This document shows, in pieces, positions 21,441 to 32,444 of a DNA stretch of 64,000 bases; within the stretch, counting starts at the first letter, position 1; each line of letters begins with the position of its first letter. The stretch spans positions 110,344,654-110,408,653 of the forward strand of contig CM068367.1 of NCBI GenBank assembly GCA_034769895.1, given 5' to 3'. A program made the translations under genes and the position numbers. The notes under the pieces were generated by a model that did not search any database, had not been told where the DNA came from, and worked only from the letters and a program-made list of their open reading frames with translations. Source of the stretch: Magicicada septendecula. Its lineage: Eukaryota; Arthropoda; Insecta; Hemiptera; Cicadidae.

Positions 21441-22769
21441 TACGAGGTTTGTTCAAATAAAGACAGGACTTTTGAAATAGCGCTCCGATCAGTGTACGGA
21501 GCGTGTTCCGACATGTGGTGCCGCCTAGCGGCCACCTTCGGCAACTTAACCCCGATTGTTGCGTCGTTCTACTCTTATTAGTTGGCGGCATAAAACTGTC
21601 TAAATAAACACGTGCATTCACCGTTCTGCGTAGTAAAGATGAAAGATTTTATGGAGCAGCGCGTTTGTGTGAAATTTTGCTGCAAGACCGACAAAACGTT
21701 TACTGAAACGTGGGCTTTGCTTCAAGCAAACCTATAAGGAAGACTGTATGAGCCGTTCGCAGTGTCACGAGTGGTTTAAACGTTTTAAATCGGACAGAAC
21801 ATCGATTGAGGAAGAGTCAAGATCGGGACGACCTTCGACGTCAACAAACGATGAAAACATCGATGCTGTTCGTTCCGTGATTCGTGCAAATCGTCGTTTG
21901 ACTGTGCGAGATGTTGCTGAGGAAGTCGGCATCAGCATCGAGTCGTGCCACGAAATTTTGACCGTAAAACTTGGCATGCATCGCGTCTCTGCAAAACTCG
22001 TGCCACGTCTGTTGACCGACGACCAGAAGCAGAACCGTGTCAAGATCAGCCAAGAGCTGCTTGATCGTGCCAGTACCGACAAAAACTTCATAAAAACCAT
22101 CATAACAGGAGGCGAAACATGGGTTTATGGCTACGACATCGAAACCAAGGCGCAATCGTCACAATGGACTGGAAAAATGTCGCCCCGACCGAAAAAAGCA
22201 CGCATGAGTCGGTCAAACTTGAAGTTGATGTTGATTATTTTTTTGATTATCGAGGAGTAGTCTACCACGAATTCGTGCCACAGGGTCAGACTGTTAACAA
22301 GAAGTTCTACGTACAAGTTTTAAGGCGTTTGAGGGAAGATGTGCGCCGGAAGAGGCCTGAGCTGTGGAAAAACAAGAGCTGGGTGTTGCATCACGACAAC
22401 GCGCCAAGCCACTCGTCTCTGCTAGTCAGCCAATTTTTGGCCGGTAACGAAATAGCCGTCCTTCCTCACCCTCCGTACTCTCCAGACTTGGCCCCCGCGG
22501 ACTTTTTCCTGTTTCCAAAATTGAAAACCACCCTGAAAGGACGTCGTTTTCAAAGTGTTGACGAGATTCAACAGAATTCGCAGAGACAACTACGCACCAT
22601 CTCACAAAACGAGTTCCAGGGAGCATTCCAACAGTGGCAAAAACGATGGGAGCGGTGTGTTGCAAGCAGGGGGGAGTTACTTTGAAGTGGACAAACATTT
22701 CTAATGTTGTAATTACAGTAATAAAGTTTGTATGACAAAAGTCCGGTCTTTTTTTGAACAAACTACGTA
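21441..22769 (+). mobile_element. mariner DNA transposon, full length
   Basis: Terminal inverted repeats start TACGAGGTTTGTTC on the left and (reverse complement) TACGTAGTTTGTTC on the right, extending about 30 bp with a few mismatches through a CCGGACTTTTG-like block. Both ends are bordered by TA (21439-21440 and 22770-22771), the expected mariner target duplication. The length, 1329 bp, is typical for the family. The internal ORF is broken (see separate entry). Confidence 0.93.
21639..22685 (+). pseudogene. mariner transposase, inactivated
   Basis: ATG 21639 begins the N-terminal helix-turn-helix region (MKDFMEQRVCVKFC). The frame shifts near 21731, then resumes at CMSRSQCHEWFKRF with a second HTH, and shifts again near 22235 in a run of seven T, resuming as FFDYRGVVYHEFVPQGQ. 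In the D,D34D catalytic triad, the first Asp, expected in T-G-D-E-T-W, is Gly here (TGGETWVYGYD). The second is intact in LHHDNAPSH and the third in LAPADFF, 34 residues later. Two frameshifts plus loss of one catalytic Asp mean that no active enzyme can be made. The stop is at 22683-22685. Confidence 0.92.
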
Positions 22770-22774
22770 TATGT

Positions 22775-23825
22775 AGATTTTTTCTTTTATTTACTCTAGT
22801 TTCTGATCCACATCGTTTAATTTCTAACGCATTTTAAAACATCATTTGGATGTTTTCAAGCTCATATAACAACACAAATTGTGGAGCTGAGAACGTGCCT
22901 ATATTCTAGTCACAACGAAAGCCATATTAAGCCTACGACTCCCAGAATACGAGTTACTTATAATTTTCACAAAATATTTACACATATTCTGTTTATCAAA
23001 GTAATATTTCTGAATTAACTGTTAGCATTGGCCAGGTCTACTGCAGTGTTGCTAAGACGTAATTAAGTTTATGTCATAACTTTATACACCAAACAATACT
23101 GCTTTTCTTTCATAACTTTTACCCCAAGTCGTGTATCTTTTTGTCATATGGGAGTCATCGATTTGACGTACACGCTTTAAACCTAAGTCTTGTTGGGCGT
23201 AAAAGTCTATAATCTCATAGTATTTCACACAAATTAAGTTCAGACTAACACCATCTGGTCCTGGATCTAGCGAGCGCACTGGGCAGGGAACGCTGCTGAA
23301 CTTAAATGGAAATTAACGCCGTGTCAGTCGTTCTTTAACCACATAGCATTCTGTCGTTGAGTGTTCAGAATTGTTATACTTAATGTATTAAGCATCTACA
23401 ACACGTTGCTTCTGTTTTGGATTTATCGAAGGAACTTTTTAGATTGATGTTGACTTCTAGCCCGTTGGACGCCTAGATGACTCGAACCTCCCTACCCATT
23501 CTTCAACAATATATCGACACGTTCAATTCACTAGGTTCTACAAGTGATCTATACTAGTGACATATCTACTACTTACTTCAACTAGGTGATGCGCTGCCAC
23601 TGGTTTAATTTTCGGCCATTCTTAAAAAAAAAAATCCTTTCTAGCCAGCCTGTAGAATCTTCTTCAAAATGTCATAGAACATAAAATCTGCATGGGTTAC
23701 ACTTTACAAACAACTATTGCAATATAAATCTGCTACTACTATTTTCCACTGAGAAAAATAGTAATTTTAACGATCTCAATGAAAAAATTCTTTATCTGTT
23801 GTTTCACATTCCGCTGTTTCATTAC
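22775..23825. other. No recognisable feature
   Basis: AT-rich; no motif or repeat partner found. Confidence 0.45.
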
Positions 23826-23830
23826 GATAT

Positions 23831-24304
23831 TGTAACGAGAAGGGTATCGAACCGCGTAGAACAGCTGAGAACATTCTCCCCCCCCCCGTACAATGTGGCA
23901 GGTGTTGCCTCAGTCAAGGCCGCGCTCAAGTAGGTGTTCTAGTGTGTTCACGAACACTTGAGATACGCATCAAGCCGGCGTGCAGTAAGGAGGGAAAGCT
24001 ATACTGGACATCTGCGCTACCTAAAAAAACCATAGCAGCCGGATTGTCAGCTGAGTTACGTAAGCAATTTTCCTTAGCGCGGATCGAGTGTTTGTCGAAG
24101 TGATGTGTTATTGTGTTAATAATTGTGTGGAACTCTATTATTTGGAATAATCATTGCGTGTGGACAAGTCTAATTGGAATTATTGTACTAGTTGATTACG
24201 AATTATTAATTGTGATAATTAAAGCTGGTTATTAGAGATTTCATTGGTGTCTTGTATTTTGTTTTCCACTGTACCATCCGACGATCGGTTAGACCGTCGT
24301 AACA
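23831..24304 (-). mobile_element. Solo LTR (474 bp), ATAT target duplication
   Basis: Begins TGTAACGA and ends TCGTAACA, giving short inverted termini TGT..ACA. ATAT lies immediately outside both ends (23827-23830 and 24305-24308). The reverse complement aligns with 43444-43993: GTCGTAACA versus TGTTACGAC, CGATCGTCGGATGG, and TACAGTGGAAAACAAAATAC. No gag-pol lies next to it. It is probably a solo LTR left by recombination between the two LTRs of a retrotransposon. Confidence 0.75.
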
Positions 24305-24419
24305 ATATTGTGTCATTATTGTTTCTCATTGATGGATTCTCACAAGAGGTTGAACATGTACTAAACAAAATATTAAAATGCTCCTTAAAATAGACAGAAG
24401 ATGCATAATATATTGCGGT

Positions 24420-24766
24420 TTGTTTCAACGGGCGGTACGGAAAGAGGAAAAGTGTATAGGACTCGCTGCGAGACTGAGAACAAAGAGTAATTCTGGGTAA
24501 CGTTTGACACAAAAAGACAGGAGAGGAACGTAACGAAGGTGGAGAAAAAATGAGAAGGGACGAGTGACAAACAACGTAAGGGTATGGAAGCCATCGGAAG
24601 GGACATACTTCGGGCGCTGTTCAATTAATTAGCAGCACAAGAAGAGAGCTGGCGATGGGATAAAGTGATTGATTACTGTTGAGCGGCGAGAGTGGAGGAG
24701 GCGAGTGTGACGAAGGGGTGAAGCAGACAATACTGCCGGACGATTTTCCTATGCGTGGTTGGAAAA
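24420..24766 (+). repeat. Dispersed repeat family R1, copy 2
   Basis: Longest of the three copies. It contains the CAATTAATTAGCAG, GATTGATTACTGTTGAG and GACGAAGGGGTGAAGC core. See 1255-1565 and 30290-30505. Confidence 0.7.
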
Positions 24767-25064
24767 TTTATGGATGGATTTGAAAACTTATATAAAGGTA
24801 TATTGTAAGTATTAAATTGTATAACTAGTCTATCGTGCGTGTCACAGATGAACGTACATAACTATAGTGCATATAGGGGTCCGTGCGAGTCAAAGGTACG
24901 AGAGAATAACGTATAAAATTGTGTTTGATTCTAGTATAGAGGGCTTATAATAGGCTTAAGGGATTCTACGTAGTAAATTTCAGACAGTAAGACTCAAGTC
25001 ATCATGATACGAATCACCTTGAGATACTTAATAAGGCAGTTTTATTTTATTCGCAGACACAAAT

Positions 25065-25067
<3 letters not shown>

Positions 25068-25100
<33 letters not shown>
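25068..25100. repeat. (AT)n microsatellite
   Basis: About 16 AT units. Confidence 0.95.
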
Positions 25101-25104
<4 letters not shown>

Positions 25105-26475
25105 TACTTACGTTAACCTATACACCTACAATGTTATACCTATATACGTTAACAATATGTAAGCCTACGTGTAAACGGTTGGGGTGAGTTTCTAACCTAT
25201 ATTATTGGCAGCTACAATTAGAAGTAAAAATAAGTGATAACGCAGAATTTTTGTCGTCTACTACTCATTTTCCTTTTTCATTTTTATTCGTCAATCTGTT
25301 ATTCCCAATTAGCTTCCAATTTTCTTTTTCTAAAGAATATAAAGTACATAAACCAAAGGTTATCCCTAACTAATATATAATTGGTGAATAAAAATAAATT
25401 TCTATAACGTTTGCGATAGTACATCCATGACGTTATGTTTGTTGTCGGATGACGTACTAAACGTTGACTACAGTAACCGTTTAGACGAATGCACAGATCT
25501 ATACATAGGCATAAAGTTGAGAAAAACTTTGGTGGGGGGGGGACTAAAAGACAAAATGTTGATTGCTAGATAACAATGTTGTGTACACACCACAAATACG
25601 TTTGGGTATATAGCACAAATATTTACGTTTCGATGATGAGGTTAGGACAGAATCATTCAAAAATACTCAAGTCAAAATATTTATGTACCCAATCACAATT
25701 TTGTTTTTTAAAAATTGGTAATCTTACGATTTGACACTGTGTATCATATTTCACAAGAAATGTTTATTAAAATTATTATTAAGTCATTAACTTTATGCAG
25801 GTCCATATATTTATTTATAAATTCGTAAAAAATTGTTATAGTCAACTTATAAAAAACAAAACAAAAAACAGACTGTCAAGATCTTTATTTGTATAAACCA
25901 AAAGCTAGGAATTTCATTACAGGAAATAAATGTGTTGCAGAAAGAACTGCTTGTTTGAACATCCCTACTAATGTCCCTAAATTTATTAAAAATTTTCGCA
26001 CGTACTTTCGAAAATAAGATACGATATTTTACGAACACAAAGTAGTGTACTGTAGTATAATGATAATTCAGATAATGATGCAATGTAAACTGTATTATCG
26101 TAATACTACATTTTAGCCCTGCCGTCCCACCCCTGCTAAATTATATTGTAGGGGATTTGGCCCCTGCTTTCCCCCTCGCCACGAACTCTGAGCCCATGGA
26201 GCTATAATGTTGTACTAAACGTCACAAGGTATTATAAAACTCAGACTACAGCAACTATATATACTATAAACTCAGACTACAGCAACTATACAGGAATATA
26301 TTTTTGTTTTCAGTTTTGACGAAGCAAGATTGTCAAATAACACTGACTTTTCGAGCGTTTAAAAATTTTCTTTGGCCTAATTTGATGTCTCAAATGGATT
26401 AAGCTGAGCCGAGCTTGACATTCTTGTTGCCTATGCATAGTGCGTACACAAATGTACGTATGTAGGTATGGTAAG
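25105..26475. other. AT-rich, no gene; short 24-bp duplication at 26237-26292
   Basis: CTCAGACTACAGCAACTATA occurs twice, 30 bp apart (near 26239 and 26269). Nothing else recognisable. Confidence 0.5.
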
Positions 26476-26479
26476 TGGA

Positions 26480-26975
26480 CACGTAAGTAGTTTTGAGTAA
26501 CGGAGCGTCATGTTGTACAGTGGAAATAAAGTACAGAAGTCACTAATTACCAGCTTTAATTAGTCGCGAATAACATTTTCAAATCAAAAAGGTGCTTTAA
26601 TACCGTAATTCAAGACAAATTTGTCCACACGCAATAATAATTAACTATTTGGAGTTCTGCACTAATTGTAACGCAATAATCACTTTCTATTAATCCTCAA
26701 CAATCACTTGATCCGCACTATACAATATCACCGGGTGTACCTAACTAAGCCGGCCATAGACGCTTATATAGATCCCGTAGAAGTTTCAGAATAATTTTCC
26801 ATACTCCTGGCCGCGTGGCAACATAATTTGCGTAGTTACAAGTGCTCGAACAGTCTAGGAGGTACTTTTTGCACGGCCTTGACTGTCACACCGCACCTGC
26901 TCGGCTAGCCGGGTAACGCGTAAAACGACGCTCTCTTCTTTTCGAGAGCGTTACGTAGTTGTCGTAGCATATCGT
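26480..26975 (+). mobile_element. Diverged copy of the same LTR family
   Basis: Same orientation as 43444-43993. Shared blocks are TACAGTGGAAA, CACTAATTACCA and the GTCCACACGCAATAA block, followed by an end with TCGAGAGCG and TTGTCGTAGCA. The 5' terminus is eroded, so the limits are approximate and no target duplication is visible. Confidence 0.55.
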
Positions 26976-27329
26976 TTATGTAGGCCTATATATTCAAAAT
27001 TGTCGGCGATATGGAGCTCCCTTGTCTAACGCTTTTATTATTAAGAATATATTTATTTAATCTACCATTTAAACTTGAGACTGACACACTTTCACAGAAA
27101 ATGGGGCGCCAGGGATAATTATTTCTTTTTTTAATTTACGCCCGGTGTTATAGTTTTATTCTAAATAGATGCATAAAAACTGTTCTGTTCTTGCTATGAT
27201 TCAATATATTTTAAATATTTAAATGTGTAATCAAAGTCACAGACAATATTAGACACTTGGATGAATGGTATGTATGGAAATTTAAAATGGTGGATTTACC
27301 ATTTGTTTTTATAAATGGGTTCATCTGAA

Positions 27330-27690
27330 ATTACAATAACTTGCTTTTGCGTTATGAAAAACATGTCGACGTAAACTGTTCACCTCTCCGTAAGAGCTGT
27401 TATGTAGTACTAAGTGTTTAAAATTAAATTGAATACTTTACCTCTTGGAAATTTCAAACAGAGAGATATCTTGGCAGAGTAAACGTCTTTAAGACACAGT
27501 AAACGTGTTTTTATCACGTCATATAACCAACTGACTATCCGTCCCGTCTGTTAATAATAAACCATCGCCGGGAATATTCCGCTGCTAGTCATAATCAGGA
27601 TGGCACACTCTTGATTTAATTTTCCGCGAGTCTGTGTACAACAGAAACTTCTTGTTTACTGTATTTTAATTTTTGTCACCACCGTCGCAA
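27330..27690. repeat. Dispersed repeat R2, copy 2
   Basis: Direct partner of 19797-20175. Both copies end in a similar AAACTTCTTGT and ATTTTAATTTTT region, so the homologous length is about 370 bp. Confidence 0.75.
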
Positions 27691-27699
27691 CTTATGTTA

Positions 27700-29540
27700 C
27701 TTAATCAAGTTAATTTTTTATAATAAATTTTTTATAACCCGGAATACCAGCTTTTATAACGTACGTGTACACATGAAACATATATGTAATACATGTGTCA
27801 CTTGTTAACATTTTGACATTTTTGTCGACATTAACGGAACGATATACGGGTTTGATTTTGTGTGTTTACTTCCACCATAGAAGTATATCCTAGTTGTTGT
27901 TATCATAGGCGGCTCAAGGAAAAACAAGGAAGTTTAAGCCTCTCTAAAAAAATAAACATTTTGACTACTGAGAACTTAAATTTAGCGTTTCTGAATCGTG
28001 AACAGGGGTTTAGGCCGTTTTTTAATTTTACCTGTAACATTTTTGTTTGTGAGTTTAATTTTTGTTTATGAATATAACTACTAACACAAATTTATTATTT
28101 AAAATTTGAAATATCTTTGCAAAAAATAGAGTAAATATCAGAAAAGACGAAAGAAACGAGATGTCATCATAAAACCGTTGTTTCCTGCCTTACGTATATA
28201 ATGCTACAGACCCGTAATCCTAAGTAAGGCACTATGCTGTAGTCTGCAGTACAAGGTCCTTGGAAGAACTTACCCACTCGCTCTAAATTAGAAGATGTCC
28301 ACCCCACCCCGCGGACGCGGCTACCAGGAAATGCCCAAGTGCGTTTAGAATCTTCGCCAAACCCCTTGAGTTGTTTAAGACTGCTGAAAGCATTTTTTAA
28401 TTTATTTTTCATTGATTTCATTAGTTTTCTTTATTATTCATTTTGTATTGTTTTTTATAATTTTTTTTAGTGATTTACATGCGTATTTTTATTTCTACAG
28501 GTAGTGTCTGTTTGTCTGAGTTTGTCGATTGTAATCGCGCTATTTCGTTCCCTAAAATCATTGTTTACTTTCTTCATTATAGTCTACTATCAGAAGTAGT
28601 TCCTCGGTACATGTACAGGCATTCACTCGGATCATTGTTGTGGATTATTGGTTCACAAGGTACACTGCTACGGAATCTCAAGGTATATTTTTGCCGTACA
28701 GGTCTTATTGGTGGATCTCCATTTCCTGAGCCCTATGATGTCTTTGTTGTTTTTCTAAACTTAAAATTTTTTAAATACTTAAGGACATTGCCTCGTTAAC
28801 TCAAACGTCAACGCCCTTTCCTTCTTGTCCCTAATGTACAGGGGCGGGGTCAGTCACCCGTGTCGTTACTTTTACCCTTATTTCTCGTACATTGTATTAC
28901 TATTGCGAAAGCAGTGATATAAAGAAATTGCCTCGTTGTTATTATTGTATATTTTCGATCTGCTGATAAGCTGAGAGACTCGAAAGCGCTAATCGGCAAC
29001 TTTTTATATAGCGGTCTGCAACAATGTAATTTCTGTTTGTAATTATAAGCAATAACACATTTTTATTATTTAAAATAGTGTTTTGTTTTAATTGTGGTCT
29101 TAATTTTCAAATTTATTTCTCCTCTTCATGGTGCGATTTAAGTGTTATTGTCATTCTACTATCCATTCAGTACGCTGTATCTCTAAATTCTTCCAGCGTG
29201 GATTTAATTTTACTATAGCCTTCTGTAGTCATGGGGCGATCCGACTGACAGAGCTATCAACGATAGCTCTATAAAGCCATATTTTTCTCTTATAATGATC
29301 TATTTTATTTGATAATCATAAAGTCAGCACAACCACTAGAAGTTAAAATTATCATTAGAATATGACGGAAACCGTGTGTGTTACATTTACTCACGTCTTT
29401 GAAAATCTTACATTAAAACTGTCACAAAGTGGCCATATATGGTGGGAGGGGGAACATGTTGCATAATGATTTAAGAAATTATATAAGATTATATATAATA
29501 GTACGCTTCCTGAGGTGCGGAGCTCGCTCACTGTTTTGAA
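27700..29540. other. No gene recognised; one 9-bp perfect stem-loop at 29252-29272
   Basis: Open frames at 27862-28071, 28167-28421 and 28470-28799 show no motif or signal that I can support. AGAGCTATC-AAC-GATAGCTCT near 29252 is a perfect hairpin of unknown meaning. Confidence 0.45.
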
Positions 29541-29542
29541 CG

Positions 29543-29835
29543 AAATACATTTATTGTCACATAAATTTCAATATTAGATAATTTTTTAATTATAGCAAAA
29601 TTTAGCCTATAAAAAATCCCGATTACTCTACTATTTCTTTAGCTATATAACAACTCTAGAGCATAAATTCATACAATAAACACCAAAAATTCACAAAATT
29701 CGAAATTGGGTTACCATTCCCGTCTGGACTTTCACAATTTAAAAAAAATTGTTGATTACTTTTGTACGCCCTGGAGTCACAAAATTATAAAATTTTCAAA
29801 ACTTAACACCAAACTCACATGTTAGTTAACGTTCT
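29543..29835. repeat. Dispersed repeat R3, copy 1 (uninterrupted)
   Basis: Colinear with 32015-32435: CATTTATTGTC, TTAGATAATTTTT, CCCGATTACTCTACTATT, ATACAATAAACAC, AAATTCACAAAATTCGAAATT and TTTTGTACGCCCTGG. This copy is continuous across TTTAAAAAAAATTGTTG, where copy 2 has an insertion. Confidence 0.85.
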
Positions 29836-30289
29836 CTTTGATACCCTAGGCCTACATGAATTTTTGCAATTTTATAAAAATTTCACCCAAGTTTTGGGCC
29901 TGACGTCTTAAAATGTTTAACTTTTCAAAAAAAGCCTTTAATTTGATATCTCTCACTGGCTTTTGAGATTTATTCAGAATTTCATCCTCCTCACATTTCA
30001 CAATTTGGGGGGGGGGGTGATCAATCTGAAAAACAATAGGGTTCTGTAAGTTAAAAGTATCGACACGCATGCCGAGATTGACGAAAATCGGTTGATGTGT
30101 TCAAAAGTTGTCTTAAGGCGTACCCTAAACAGATGGTAGACAGATCGACAGACAGACAAACGCCCAACGGTCGAGTTAAAACTAAGAACTTGCTTCGGTA
30201 GGTCAATTACAAAAATTATATAAAATTAAGAGAATTATAAACACATGACAAATGGGATGAATGGCATAGCATTGCACAACAAAATGATA

Positions 30290-30505
30290 ATGGAACGTGC
30301 TGAAGAGAAGTGAAAAAAGAAAAGGACCAGCAACAAACAACGCAAGGGGTACGGAACCCACTTGGGAAGGACAGCCTTTGGTCGCTGTTCAATTAATTAG
30401 CAGTAACTTTGAATGGGATAAATGATTGATTACTGTTGAGAGGTGAGGGAAGAGGCGAATGGAACGAAGGGGTGAAGCAGACAATACTGCTGGGTGATTC
30501 AGAAG
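30290..30505 (+). repeat. Dispersed repeat family R1, copy 3
   Basis: Shorter copy with the conserved TTCAATTAATTAGCAG, GATTGATTACTGTTGAG and GAAGGGGTGAAGCAG blocks. Confidence 0.7.
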
Positions 30506-30759
30506 GTAGCATTGAAGGTTTTATGGTTAAAATTGAAAACGGCTACAAAGATACGGACACAACTAGATAATATTGGAGCTAACCAGTTTGTTGTGTTAAC
30601 ATGCATAAAGGGGCAGTCCCACGTTTGTTTACTGGCACGTACATAGCGTGTGTATGATAGGTCTACGTTTGGTGAAACATCGGACAATAGTGTTCGTGGT
30701 AAACCTTAAAGCGATAAAAGAAATGCTAAACCTTAAAATAGCAGCTAATTTTTATTATG

Positions 30760-30760
<1 letters not shown>

Positions 30761-30792
<32 letters not shown>
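30761..30792. repeat. (TG)n microsatellite
   Basis: About 16 TG units. Confidence 0.95.
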
Positions 30793-30794
<2 letters not shown>

Positions 30795-31279
30795 CGTACG
30801 CGCGTGACAAATGCAAATCATCATTTTCTGCCCCAGTGGTAAGCGAATGTCTCCTCACTCACTATCCACTGATTTCTTAAGAGCATATTTTGCTCAGTTA
30901 CCAGCACACAAGAAATTAACAGAATCATTTCTCAATCTTGTCATGAGCCGTTCCAGGTTTGTTGGCCTTGAAGAAAATCTTATCATTTTACTATGTTTGC
31001 AACCAGGCTTAGAACTACGTTTCTGAACATTTGCAAACTTCTCGCGCAACCAGATATACTGCACTCTTCATTTTATTTTATTTTCAAGTGCTATTGTATA
31101 AAGAAAATTGCCCATCATTAGTTCCAGTCTCGTCTATTTTGAGGCAACTGTTTTGTGCCTTTCATTATTATTTCTATCACAGTCCTTCTTTTCATGCTCG
31201 TTAGTTCTTTTTATGCTTCTGGGTCCAGTGGCTAGTTTTTGTATCATTCTCCAAGTTTCTAATCCTTCAGAAATGGCAA

Positions 31280-31560
31280 GAAGTGCAGGCAGATTAAAAG
31301 TTTTCCTTTCACACTATAATAGGGATGTCGAGAGCAAGCTAAAAAGATTTCAGATATGATATGCGCAACTATCCACGGTAAATTAAAGCACAAGGTTAAG
31401 ATTGTTAGCAAGGACACAAAGAAGAAATTTTACAAGACCATGGTCAAACTCATCCTACTGAATGGATATGAAAGTTGTGCGTTGACAGAGAAGCGACGTA
31501 GATCAATTAAGTCATTAGAGACATCTTGTAGAAAATTAAGAATTGTAGTCTACCGGATAG
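31280..31560 (+). pseudogene. LINE thumb-region fragment
   Basis: NRDVESKLKRFQ, then after a frameshift near 31355 ICATIHGKLKHKV, KDTKKKFYKTMVKLILLNGY and ESCALTEKRRRSI. The same order (I-x-x-x-I-H-x-x-L, K-x-x-F-Y-K-x-x-x-x-P-x-L-x-Y) occurs at 42600, 45680 and 53890. Bounded by unrelated sequence. The SINE inserted about 85 bp further on. Confidence 0.65.
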
Positions 31561-31655
31561 ACACTGACAGTCTTTCCCCGCCTCTTTTTAAGATTCGACC
31601 ATTGCATATTACCACTAATTTTGTTTTACTTATAATATAATAGTAAGGTGAATAC

Positions 31656-31933
31656 GAGCCTCCAGGTGGTCTAGTGGCTAACGCGGGCGATTGATGCGCT
31701 CGTGGTCCCGGGTTCAATTCCCGGCGTAGTTCCGTACGGCGTGCGCACTCAGCGTCGTGAAGCAAACTGAGTAGGCGCTGAGATAACAGCGCCGCCTCCT
31801 GGCTGTGACTATCGCAACTAGCGGCTGGTGGCGCGTAGTACTAGCCATACACCGTCACACTAACACAAAAGCCGTGCGGGGGTACGCCTTGTGGTCCTTA
31901 ACGGACTGTTGAGCGGAGGTTTAATTTTTTTTT
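31656..31933 (+). mobile_element. tRNA-derived SINE, 278 bp, perfect 11-bp target duplication
   Basis: Target duplication AAGGTGAATAC at 31645-31655 and 31934-31944. The 5' part is tRNA-like: A-box region GTGGTCTAGTGGCTAACG (about 31665) and a perfect B box GGTTCAATTCC (31712-31722), resembling tRNA-Glu/Asp genes in the D-arm and T-arm. The body continues with GC-rich SINE-specific sequence (AGCGTCGTGAAGCAAACTGA) and ends with a short T-rich tail. Pol III would transcribe it from the internal boxes. I do not call a functional tRNA, because the acceptor stem does not close. Confidence 0.9.
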
Positions 31934-32014
31934 AAGGTGAATACAGGAAAAGATAAACGAACAAATTTTATAAACTAAACTTTTTTGTATGAATGAATGA
32001 ATGAATAAATGTTT

Positions 32015-32435
32015 TGAACGAAATATACATTTATTGTCGCATAAATTTCGATATTAGATAATTTTTAATTATGGCAATATTTACACAAATCCCGATTACT
32101 CTACTATTCTTTAGTTATATAACAGAACATAAAATCATACAATAAACACTAAAAATTCACAAAATTCGAAATTAGGTTACCATTCTCTTCTGGCCTTTCA
32201 CAATTTAAAAAATTAATGATAATGTGATGTATTTTTATGTACTTACACTTATTGTTTTATTAATGGTACCTATAATTCAATTTTTTATATTTTTTATTGT
32301 TTTCTTTTTATACAGCCTAAAGGCACCATATGATGATAAAAAAATTGTTGATCACTTTTGTACGCCCTGGGGTCCCAAAATTATAAAATTATAAAATTTT
32401 CAAAACTTAACACCAAACTCACCGTGATGAATATC
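32015..32435. repeat. Dispersed repeat R3, copy 2 (interrupted)
   Basis: Same sequence as 29543-29835 but split by about 125 bp at 32211-32338. The two halves rejoin exactly at the A-tract before TTGTTGAT. Confidence 0.85.
32215..32338. mobile_element. ~120-bp insertion inside R3 copy 2
   Basis: Absent from the otherwise colinear R3 copy at 29543. The edges carry TAAAAAATT on the left and TAAAAAAATT on the right, a plausible target duplication. The inserted sequence is T-rich and ends CATATGATGATAAAA, reminiscent of short 3' ends of CR1-like LINEs that end in TGATAA-type repeats. Class uncertain. Confidence 0.5.
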
Positions 32436-32444
32436 ACCGTGAAA

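Noticed and set aside
29252..29272. Stem-loop as a terminator or regulatory RNA
   Set aside because: A 9-bp hairpin alone is expected by chance in 64 kb of eukaryotic DNA and has no neighbouring gene.
31656..31735. Functional tRNA gene
   Set aside because: A and B boxes are good, but the acceptor ends do not pair and the unit continues as a SINE with target duplications.
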